From Caldilineaceae bacterium (GTDB taxonomy: Bacteria; Chloroflexota; Anaerolineae; Caldilineales; Caldilineaceae): a stretch of 5,398 nucleotides of DNA. Below are positions 1-4,838 of this stretch, in pieces (position 1 is the first letter of the stretch; each line of letters opens with the position of its first letter). The notes under the pieces are model-generated. The model was not told the origin of the DNA and ran no database searches. It saw only the letters and a list, made by a program, of their open reading frames with translations. The position numbers and the translations under genes are program-made. The stretch covers positions 1 to 5,398 of the forward strand of contig JACSRH010000401.1 in NCBI GenBank assembly GCA_014879855.1. The letters are read 5' to 3'.

Positions 1-621
1 CGCATCAAGGAGGCCCACTTCCCCCTGCTCAAGGAACTGGCCGATTTCGACTTTTCCCTGCTGCCCCGTCTCAACCGGCAGCAGGTGCTGCATCTGGCAC
101 AAGGCATGCACCTGGAAAATGCGGAGTCGGTCTTGCTCGTCGGCAATCCGGGCCTGGGCAAAACGCACATTGCCACCGGGTTGGGATTGGCCGCCTGCCG
201 CCAGGATCGGCGCGTGCGCTTCTACACCGTCACCCAACTCGTCAACGAGTTGCAGGAGGCTCAGGCAGCCCATCAACTCCCCCGTTACCTGGAGAAGGCG
301 CTGCGCCACCAGCTCATCATCCTGGACGAATTTGGCTACGTGCCCTTCTCGCCCACCGGCGCCCAGTTGCTCTTTCAGTTCTGCGCCGCCTTGCAAGAGC
401 GCGTCTCCCTCCTCATCACCACCAATCTGCCCTTCAGCGAATGGGTGCAGGTGCTGGGGGATGAACGCCTGACCAGCGGCTTGTTGGATCGGCTCACCTT
501 CCGCTGCCACATCCTCGAATTCCTGGGCGATTCCTTTCGCTTTCGTCACGGTCTGGAGCGACAGCTGAGCGCCTCGCCTGTACCATCATCGTCGGCAGCA
601 GAGCCAGAGGGCGCACGCTGA
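1..621 (+). CDS. istB: IS21-family transposition helper ATPase IstB (5' end outside window)
   Basis: AAA+ ATPase that assists the IstA transposase in target selection and strand transfer of IS21-type elements. The reading frame is open from base 1, so the gene starts upstream; about 60 N-terminal residues seem to be missing by comparison with the usual ~250-residue family. Visible in order: the family's N-terminal stretch with 'FDFSLLPRLNRQQV' (about 46-87), a Walker A motif GNPGLGKT (142-165), Walker B LIILDEFG (313-336), a sensor-1-like ITTN (415-426), and the IstB C-terminal signature with ERLTSGLLDRLTFR followed by FRFRH. The GTG at 85 is internal and should not be taken as the start. The last ~16 residues are Ser/Ala/Pro-rich and probably dispensable. 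istA should lie immediately upstream, outside the window. The ATPase motifs are intact, so this copy could be functional. The family call is firm. Confidence 0.95.
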   Translation, partial: RIKEAHFPLLKELADFDFSLLPRLNRQQVLHLAQGMHLENAESVLLVGNPGLGKTHIATGLGLAACRQDRRVRFYTVTQLVNELQEAQAAHQLPRYLEKALRHQLIILDEFGYVPFSPTGAQLLFQFCAALQERVSLLITTNLPFSEWVQVLGDERLTSGLLDRLTFRCHILEFLGDSFRFRHGLERQLSASPVPSSSAAEPEGAR

Positions 622-747
622 TCTGCTGCCACCATCTGGCAATCCACTATTAAAAAGCTGCTTGGAAGGAGGAAAAACTCAGTTGTCGCCTCACACGAAC
701 ACACGCCACGTCGGGCGCCAACCACAACCCAGGTGTCGCGCGGTGAC

Positions 748-842
748 GATCACTTGACGCGCTTTCGCGTGATCACTTTTTCGATTCAACTATCCAACCG
801 ACGCGCTTTCTCATGATCTACTGACGCGCTTTTTCATTGACA
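748..842 (+). repeat. IS21 right-end multiple repeats (probable IstA binding sites)
   Basis: Three copies of the core GACGCGCTTT occur at 756-765, 800-809 and 823-832. Copies 1 and 3 share a longer unit: GATC followed seven bases later by TGACGCGC (748-765 and 815-832). Copy 2 has decayed to ATCC and CGACGCGC at the same spacing. Copy 1 also contains a perfect hairpin, ACGCG-CTTT-CGCGT (757-770). IS21-family ends are known to carry several such repeats as transposase-binding sites. The last six bases, TTGACA (837-842), match the -35 consensus exactly and point outward. Confidence 0.7.
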
Positions 843-1739
843 AAAACAAGGGGCGCCATCGCCCCACCGCCGCCCCCGCTGCCCACCCCTGTGCTCATCA
901 CCGGCGCCGTGATCTACGTGAACGCGCTGAACGGCACAGGCACGGGGTTGACCTTCACCACCAGCGACATCCTGCGCTACGACCAGACGACCGGCGGCTG
1001 GAGCTTCTTCTTCGACGGCTCAGATGTCGGCATCACCGCCGGTCTCGATGGCTTCCTGCTTGAAAGCGACGGCTCGCTGCTGCTCAGCCTGTCGCTCGAC
1101 GCCACCCTGCCCGGCTTCGGCGCGGTGGATGACGCCGACATCGTGCGCTTCACGCCCACCAGCCTCGGCCCCACCACCGCCGGCAGCTTCGCAATGGTGC
1201 TCGACGGCTCCGATGTGGGGTTGGGTGCGATCGGCAGCGAGAACATCGACGCCATCGGCCGCACGCCCGCCGGCGACCTGCTCGTGAGTGTCGCAGGCGG
1301 CTTCAGCGCGAGTGGCGTCAGCGGCAGCGGCGAGGACATCTTCCGCTTCACCCCCACCAGCCTGGGCGACGAGACCGCCGGCGCCTGGTCGCTCTACTTC
1401 GACGGCTCCGACCTCGCCCTCGACACCAGTGCGAACGAAGACATTGACGGCTTCTGGGTGGACCCGGCCAGCGGGACGCTCTATCTCAGCAGCGTGGATT
1501 TCTTCAGCGCCGGGGTCGGTTTTGGCGGCGACCGCAACGACCTCTACGCCTGTGCGCCGGGCACTCTCGGCGAGAACACCACCTGCACCCTCGGCCTCTT
1601 CTGGGATGCCGGCAGCCATGGTCTCAGCGGCGGCAACGTGCGCGGCTTCACGCTCATTCCGGCGCAAGGCGTCACCGGGGCGCAGGCGATCGCGCCGGCA
1701 GGCCAGGCGCTGCATTTGCCGCTCATCGCGGCGCCGTAG
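837..1739 (+). CDS. Surface/exported repeat-module protein, probably 5'-truncated by the IS
   Basis: Family not recognised. The protein has a proline-rich segment (residues 10-18, counted from the TTG at 837) and then four related modules starting near residues 44, 101, 167 and 235. Each opens with D(I/L)xRF or similar; the first three share a DGSD element (60-63, 123-126, 189-192), and the fourth has a degenerate DAGSHG. Modules 2 and 3 share RFTPTSLG almost base for base. The acidic D/S/G loops and alternating hydrophobic strands suggest a beta-rich, possibly propeller-like, secreted protein. The C-terminus, ALHLPLIAAP, resembles the 'YLPLV/I' tails of Chloroflexota exported proteins. No signal peptide is present and no ribosome-binding site precedes 837. 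That TTG lies within the IS terminus, and the frame is closed by TGA at 822. True coding sequence therefore begins near 843 and the original N-terminus is lost. Probably a 3' gene remnant, though the 298-codon frame is still intact. Confidence 0.7.
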   Translation: MTKTRGAIAPPPPPLPTPVLITGAVIYVNALNGTGTGLTFTTSDILRYDQTTGGWSFFFDGSDVGITAGLDGFLLESDGSLLLSLSLDATLPGFGAVDDADIVRFTPTSLGPTTAGSFAMVLDGSDVGLGAIGSENIDAIGRTPAGDLLVSVAGGFSASGVSGSGEDIFRFTPTSLGDETAGAWSLYFDGSDLALDTSANEDIDGFWVDPASGTLYLSSVDFFSAGVGFGGDRNDLYACAPGTLGENTTCTLGLFWDAGSHGLSGGNVRGFTLIPAQGVTGAQAIAPAGQALHLPLIAAP

Positions 1740-1790
1740 ACAAAGAGAGAGGGAGCCAGGAAGGGTTCGGGTGTCTCCAAAATTGTGGAA

Positions 1791-1855
1791 GCGTGCGTCG
1801 CACTGGTCAACGGATCATGCTTTGTGCGATCCCTTCTGACCAGTGCGACGCACGC
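1791..1855. repeat. Perfect 19-bp inverted repeat, 27-nt loop
   Basis: The arm GCGTGCGTCGCACTGGTCA (1791-1809) is exactly complementary to 1837-1855. Within the 27-nt loop a second 5-bp stem can form, GGATC (1812-1816) with GATCC (1828-1832), giving a nested hairpin. Each arm is itself nearly palindromic: GTGCG-T-CGCAC at 1793-1803 and GTGCG-A-CGCAC at 1843-1853. No T-run follows on either strand, so it is not a canonical intrinsic terminator. It may be a REP-like element, a miniature mobile element, a double operator or an RNA-structural element. Confidence 0.85.
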
Positions 1856-1908
1856 GGCGGTAAGCTCACCAAGATCGTGGGCTGGTGCCGGGCAATTTCC
1901 TCCGACTG

Positions 1909-1964
1909 GCGCATCGCCCTGCAACCATGTAAAATGCCAGCCAAAGGGATTGCAAACGATGCGC
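1909..1964. repeat. Spaced 8-bp inverted repeat in the isomerase leader
   Basis: GCGCATCG (1909-1916) is complementary to CGATGCGC (1957-1964). Just inside, CCCT (1917-1920) can pair with AGGG (1945-1948), so a bulged leader hairpin is possible. The right arm overlaps TGCAAACGATGCGC (1951-1964), which loosely resembles half of a LacI-family operator. It could be regulatory for the sugar genes, but short matches of this size arise by chance in GC-rich DNA. Confidence 0.35.
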
Positions 1965-2041
1965 TTCTACGGGGCAACCCCCAATCTAACTATCTCTAAC
2001 CAAACAATTACGAATGTGCCGTCTGAGAGGAGGATGCGCGA

Positions 2042-3511
2042 ATGGGGATCTCACCCGATCATAACAGCCGCGCTCGCGTGGGCGTCTTTGGCATCGGGCT
2101 GGCCGCGTACTGGCCGCAGTTCGAGGGGTTGCGCGAACGGCTGGTAGGTTATCAGCAGGCGGTGGAGCAACGGATCGCCGGCATGGGCGCCGAGGTCGTT
2201 TCGGCCGGGCTAGTCGACACGGCGCCGGCCGCACAGGAGGCCGGCGATCGCTTTGCCGCTCACAATGTCGACCTGATCGTCTGCTATGTGGGCACCTACT
2301 CGACCTCGTCGCAGGTGCTGCCTGCGGTGCAGCGCCGCCGCGCGCCGGTGCTCGTGCTCAACCTGCAGCCCGTGCCGGCGCTGGATTATCCCAACACCGA
2401 CACGGCGGAGTGGCTGGCGAACTGCTGCGCCTGCTGCGTGCCGGAGATCTCGAATGCCTTTGCGCGCAGCCGCATCCAGTTCAACGTGGTGTCGGGGCTG
2501 CTCTTCCCTGCCGAAGGTAACGCCAAACAGTACTATCAACGCGGCTGGCGCGAGATCGAAGAGTGGGTCAAGGCGGCCGGCGTGCTGCGCGAACTCTCTT
2601 ACGCGCGCGTCGGTTTTCTCGGCCACACCTACCCCGGCATGTTGGATATGTACTCGGACTTCACCATGCACCACGCCCAATTGGGTGCGCACATCGAGGT
2701 GCTGGAGATGGACGACCTGCACGCTCGCGTCCAGGCGACGACGGAGGATGAAGTCGCCGCCAAGATCGCCGAGATTCAGGGCATCTTCGACATTGCTGCG
2801 CCGGGCAAGGACAAAATTTCGCAGCCGGTCACCGACGATGCGCTGCGCTGGTCGGCCACGGTGGCGGTCGGGCTGGACAAGCTCGTCAACGACTTCGCCC
2901 TCACCGGGCTGACCTACTACTATCGCGGCCTCAACGGCAACGCCAACGAGGAACTGGGCGCCACGTTGATCGTCGGCAACTCGCTGCTCACCGCGCGCGG
3001 CATCCCCGCGGCGGGCGAGGGCGATCTCAAGACCTGCATGGCGATGCTGATCATGGATCGGCTGGGCGCGGGCGGCTCCTACACCGAGTTCTACGCCATG
3101 GACTTCGACGAGGAGTTTATCCTGATGGGCCACGACGGGCCAGGGCACATCGCCATCAGCGCCGGGCGACCGGTGCTGCGCGGGCTGGGTCTCTTCCACG
3201 GCAAGCGCGGCTACGGCCTCTCGGTCGAGTTCAACGTCCAGTTGGGGCCGATCACCATCCTGGGCATGACGCAGACCGCCGACGGCCGGCTGAAGCTGCT
3301 GGCCGCCGAGGGCGAATCGATCCCCGGCAGCCGGCTGGAGATCGGCAACACCAACTCGCGGCTGCGCTTTGGCCTCGACCCCGCGGCCTTCATGGATCGC
3401 TGGTGCGAGCAGGGGCCGACCCATCACGTGGCGCTGGGCGTGGGCCATCAGCTCGGCAAGATTCGCAAGCTGGCGCGGCTGCTCGATCTGGAACTGGCGG
3501 TGGTGGGATAA
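2042..3511 (+). CDS. L-arabinose isomerase-fold sugar ketol isomerase (L-fucose/L-arabinose isomerase family)
   Basis: Cytoplasmic Mn-type aldose-ketose isomerase, 489 residues, similar in length to AraA (~500). Start: ATG 2042 with AGGAGG at 2028-2033, spacing 8. The N-terminal Rossmann-like domain opens RVGVFGIGLAAYWPQF. The C-terminal half aligns by eye with AraA: AAGEGDLKT (323-331) with AraA's GEGDWKT, the SYTEFYAMDF block, LMGHDGPGH, and THHVALGVGHQLGKIRKLARLLDLEL with the AraA tail 'HHT...'. This places the four metal/catalytic ligands at E326, E349, H364 and H461/H462, the counterparts of E. coli AraA E306, E333, H350 and H450; all are present. There is no signal peptide. The next gene, 96 bases downstream, is L-rhamnose mutarotase, which points to L-rhamnose or another 6-deoxy sugar rather than L-arabinose as substrate. 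Family is confident; substrate is inference. An unusual CCACC cluster lies at 128-132. Confidence 0.88.
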   Translation: MGISPDHNSRARVGVFGIGLAAYWPQFEGLRERLVGYQQAVEQRIAGMGAEVVSAGLVDTAPAAQEAGDRFAAHNVDLIVCYVGTYSTSSQVLPAVQRRRAPVLVLNLQPVPALDYPNTDTAEWLANCCACCVPEISNAFARSRIQFNVVSGLLFPAEGNAKQYYQRGWREIEEWVKAAGVLRELSYARVGFLGHTYPGMLDMYSDFTMHHAQLGAHIEVLEMDDLHARVQATTEDEVAAKIAEIQGIFDIAAPGKDKISQPVTDDALRWSATVAVGLDKLVNDFALTGLTYYYRGLNGNANEELGATLIVGNSLLTARGIPAAGEGDLKTCMAMLIMDRLGAGGSYTEFYAMDFDEEFILMGHDGPGHIAISAGRPVLRGLGLFHGKRGYGLSVEFNVQLGPITILGMTQTADGRLKLLAAEGESIPGSRLEIGNTNSRLRFGLDPAAFMDRWCEQGPTHHVALGVGHQLGKIRKLARLLDLELAVVG

Positions 3512-3544
3512 AATTAAGTCGCGGAAGGCGAGTGCGAAGATAGA

Positions 3545-3582
3545 CCGCGGATTCGGCGGATTTTCACGGATTTTTTTGTCCG
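3545..3582. repeat. Short GCGGATT-type direct repeats between isomerase and rhaM
   Basis: Three heptamers, GCGGATT (3547-3553), GCGGATT (3556-3562) and ACGGATT (3566-3572), lie at 9- and 10-base spacing, followed by a run of seven T (3571-3577) and TCCG (3579-3582), which can pair with CGGA (3567-3570). It looks like a decayed copy of the '(C/A)GCGGATT...' intergenic repeats dispersed in many environmental genomes. The T-run after GC-rich repeats might weaken transcription into rhaM, but the stem is only 4 bp, so it is not called a terminator. Confidence 0.45.
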
Positions 3583-3607
3583 ATTTGCACTGAATCAGGA
3601 GAGACCC

Positions 3608-3931
3608 ATGAAACGGATCGGCTTTGTGCTCAAGGTGAAGCAGGAGAAGATCGAGGAGTACAAGGCGCATCACCGGAACGTCTGGCCGGAGATGCAGGCC
3701 GCGCTGCGCGCCACGGGCTGGCACAACTACTCGCTCTTCCTGCGCGAGGACGGGCTGCTCTTCGGCTATTTCGAGACGCCGCACGACCTCGCCACCGCGA
3801 CCGCGCAGATGGCAGAAACCGAGGTCAACACGCGCTGGCAAGAGATGATGGCGCCCTACTTCGAGTCGCCCGACAACGCGCGGGCTGATCAGATGCTGGT
3901 GGAATTGGAGGAAGTGTTTTATTTGGCATAG
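3608..3931 (+). CDS. rhaM: L-rhamnose mutarotase
   Basis: Interconverts the alpha and beta anomers of L-rhamnose so that the downstream isomerase receives the right form; a small cytoplasmic ferredoxin-like dimer. The 107 residues match the family size (E. coli RhaM is 104). Diagnostic features: YKAHHRNVWPEM near the N-terminus, GWHNYSLFL in the middle, and the C-terminal PDNAR...ELEEVFYLA, which ends just as the family does. Y18, H22 and Y41 fall at the same numbers as active-site residues of the E. coli enzyme. The start at ATG 3608 is set by AGGAG (3597-3601) six bases ahead. It follows the AraA-like isomerase by 96 bases on the same strand, probably in one transcript. No rhamnulokinase or aldolase gene is visible. 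Family assignment is secure; the deoxysugar actually used in this organism is inferred from it. Confidence 0.95.
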   Translation: MKRIGFVLKVKQEKIEEYKAHHRNVWPEMQAALRATGWHNYSLFLREDGLLFGYFETPHDLATATAQMAETEVNTRWQEMMAPYFESPDNARADQMLVELEEVFYLA

Positions 3932-3935
3932 GGAG

Positions 3936-3963
3936 TTGACTGTCCTGCCGTCCGTGGTATTAT
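3936..3963 (+). promoter_or_regulatory. Promoter of the toxin-antitoxin operon
   Basis: The -35 hexamer TTGACT (3936-3941) matches consensus at five of six positions, as does the -10 hexamer TATTAT (3958-3963); the spacer is 16 bp. The start site is expected near 3970. The promoter begins only four bases after the rhaM stop codon, so the cassette has its own transcription independent of the sugar genes. Confidence 0.7.
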
Positions 3964-3981
3964 AGCCATGTAAATGGCTAT
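3962..3981. promoter_or_regulatory. Palindromic operator for autorepression of the TA operon
   Basis: Perfect 8-bp inverted repeat, ATAGCCAT-GTAA-ATGGCTAT, overlapping the last bases of the -10 and the predicted transcription start. Phd/YefM antitoxins, alone or with their toxins, bind such palindromes to repress their own operon. Position and symmetry fit that role. A partial echo of the half-site (TGGCT at 3983-3987) follows directly and might be a second weaker site. Confidence 0.7.
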
Positions 3982-4008
3982 CTGGCTGATGAATACGGAG
4001 GAGAGACT

Positions 4009-4287
4009 ATGCCAATAAGTTACTCAATCGCTGAGGCGCGCAATAATCTGGCTTCAATTGTCCATGATCTCGAAGAGACGCCGATCATCCAACTGACCCG
4101 TCGCGGCGAACCCGTGGCACTCTTGGTGGCGCAGACAGAATTCCAACGATTGCAGGCAGGCTTAGGGAACTTCTGGGACGCTTACACAGCATTTCGGAGC
4201 CGCGAAAATCTGGAAGCCAATGAGATTGGGCCAGAAACTTTTGCCGACTTACGCGACCGTGCGCCCGGACGCGAGGCTGCTTGGTGA
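4009..4287 (+). CDS. Phd/YefM-family antitoxin
   Basis: Antitoxin of a type II toxin-antitoxin pair, 92 residues, typical for the family. The N-terminal DNA-binding/dimerisation domain is clear: SYSIAEARNNLASIVHDLEE (4-23), then IIQLTRRGEPVALLVA (26-41), the strand-turn-strand with RxGEPVA/V characteristic of Phd/YefM. The C-terminal part (about 50-92) is charged and probably wraps and neutralises the toxin. ATG 4009 is preceded by GGAGGAG (3997-4003). It is followed without a gap by a VapC-like PIN toxin whose GTG start overlaps this TGA, so the two are translationally coupled. Base composition is visibly lower in GC than the flanking sugar genes, consistent with acquisition as a cassette. 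Autorepression through the upstream palindrome is expected. Confidence 0.92.
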   Translation: MPISYSIAEARNNLASIVHDLEETPIIQLTRRGEPVALLVAQTEFQRLQAGLGNFWDAYTAFRSRENLEANEIGPETFADLRDRAPGREAAW

Positions 4288-4700
4288 TTCTGCGGTACTT
4301 GTTGGACACAAATATCATTTCAGAGAGTCTGCGCCCTACGCCGAATCCGGTCATATTGGAAAATTTGCGACAACATGCGCAGCAGGTGGCAATTCCTTCC
4401 ATCGTCTGGCATGAATTGTGGTACGGATGTTTACGCCTGCCGTTGTCGAAGAAACGGACTGTCATTGAGACGTTTCTTAACCATGTAGTCGGTGCGACAA
4501 TGCCAATTCTTCCCTACGACCGCGCATGTGCAGCCCAGCACGCTGCCGAGCGCGTGAGGCTGGCCAGCATTGGTCTCACGCCTTCCTTCAGCGATGGTCA
4601 GATTGCCGCGATCGCCGTCGTCAATCGCTTGACTTTGGTTACTTTAAACACAGTGAACTTCGCCAATTATGCGGCAATCGAGCTAGCGGATTGGTTTTGA
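4284..4700 (+). CDS. vapC: VapC-family PIN-domain ribonuclease toxin
   Basis: Mg-dependent endoribonuclease of a type II toxin-antitoxin pair; family members cleave tRNA or rRNA. The chosen start is GTG 4284, which overlaps the antitoxin stop as GTGA, with GAGG at 4273-4276; TTG 4281 is a less likely alternative. From GTG the protein is 138 residues. PIN motifs: YLLDTNIISE with D8, IPSIVWHELWYG with E44, LPYD with D79, and SFSDGQIAAIA with D104. The fourth motif, normally (L)VTRNxxDF, reads LVTLNTVNF (119-126): Arg is replaced by Leu and the acidic residue by Asn125 (codon AAC, 4656-4658). Three of the four conserved acidic residues remain, so activity may be reduced or altered. Family assignment is firm. 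Confidence 0.92.
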   Translation: MILRYLLDTNIISESLRPTPNPVILENLRQHAQQVAIPSIVWHELWYGCLRLPLSKKRTVIETFLNHVVGATMPILPYDRACAAQHAAERVRLASIGLTPSFSDGQIAAIAVVNRLTLVTLNTVNFANYAAIELADWF

Positions 4701-4811
4701 AAAGCCAGTCACCAAGCCTCAAAGAACACGAAGCGGCGCAAAGAAATGCTCCAGATGACCTTTACTCTGGCTGTCTTTGCGCCCTTCGTGACTTCGTGGT
4801 TGACTTTTCAA
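4697..4811. terminator. Long imperfect palindrome between convergent genes, probable bidirectional terminator
   Basis: Nested complementary segments: TTGAAAAG (4697-4704, starting inside the vapC stop) with CTTTTCAA (4804-4811); CACGAAGCGGCGCAAAGA (4727-4744) with TCTTTGCGCCCTTCGTG (4774-4790), one base bulged; and CCAGA (4751-4755) with TCTGG (4766-4770) around the apex. The A-rich left foot and T-rich right foot give short U-tracts in transcripts from either side, fitting termination of both vapC and the minus-strand dehydrogenase. The 'cacgaag...caaag' arms resemble intergenic repeats dispersed in Chloroflexota and other environmental genomes, so it may be a repeat element doing the work of a terminator. 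Confidence 0.65.
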
Positions 4812-4838
4812 GCAGATTCTAAGTGTTTTGCGCCTCTT

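Larger units (their letters stand above)
1..842 (+). mobile_element. Right-hand part of an IS21-family insertion sequence
   Basis: The element comprises istB plus 221 bases of non-coding terminal DNA. The right boundary is placed at 842, where the sequence reads ...CATTGACA: IS21-family elements begin TG and end CA, and the repeats typical of the ends stop here. Immediately beyond, the composition and reading frame become those of an unrelated surface-protein gene. The left end, istA and any target duplication lie outside the window, so the boundary is inferred from the terminal pattern alone and may be off by a few bases. Confidence 0.75.
1740..2041. other. Non-coding region upstream of the isomerase gene
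   Basis: About 300 bases without a credible gene; short open frames here have no ribosome-binding site and no recognisable product. It holds a perfect 19-bp inverted repeat (1791-1855), a spaced 8-bp inverted repeat (1909-1916 with 1957-1964), and the leader of the isomerase gene. No convincing -35/-10 pair was found. The best -10-like hexamer, TAAAAT at 1930-1935, has no matching -35. The only clear signal is the AGGAGG at 2028-2033 that serves the ATG at 2042. Confidence 0.7.

Noticed and set aside
837..839. TTG as genuine start codon of the surface-protein gene
   Set aside because: It forms part of the IS terminal TTGACA, has no ribosome-binding site, and would give an exported-type protein without a signal peptide.
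1020..1715. Long minus-strand frame opposite the surface-protein gene
   Set aside because: The plus-strand frame has clear internal repeats and a meaningful C-terminus; the minus-strand translation is Ala/Glu/Arg-rich without recognisable features.
1791..1855. Hairpin as an ordinary Rho-independent terminator or an integron attC site
   Set aside because: There is no T-run on either side, and the arm ends do not show the conserved RYYYAAC/GTTRRRY boxes of attC sites.
1930..1935. TAAAAT as the -10 of the isomerase promoter
   Set aside because: No acceptable -35 lies 16-18 bases upstream (TGGCGC at 1907-1912), so it was not called as a promoter.
1785..2147. Small plus-strand frames covering the inverted repeat and the isomerase leader
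   Set aside because: They run through the hairpin and into the isomerase gene in another frame, lack ribosome-binding sites and give no recognisable product.
3547..3582. GCGGATT ladder as a CRISPR-like array or a true terminator
   Set aside because: The units are only seven bases with 2-3-base spacers, and the possible stem before or around the T-run is only four base pairs.
2210..3841. A 543-codon open frame on the minus strand opposite the isomerase and rhaM
   Set aside because: It is antisense to two well-recognised genes, its protein is low-complexity (H/R/A/V-rich) with no family features, and such long antisense frames are expected in GC-rich coding DNA.
4085..4465. Minus-strand frame across the antitoxin-toxin junction
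   Set aside because: It is antisense to both toxin-antitoxin genes, whose motifs and overlapping stop/start are unmistakable.
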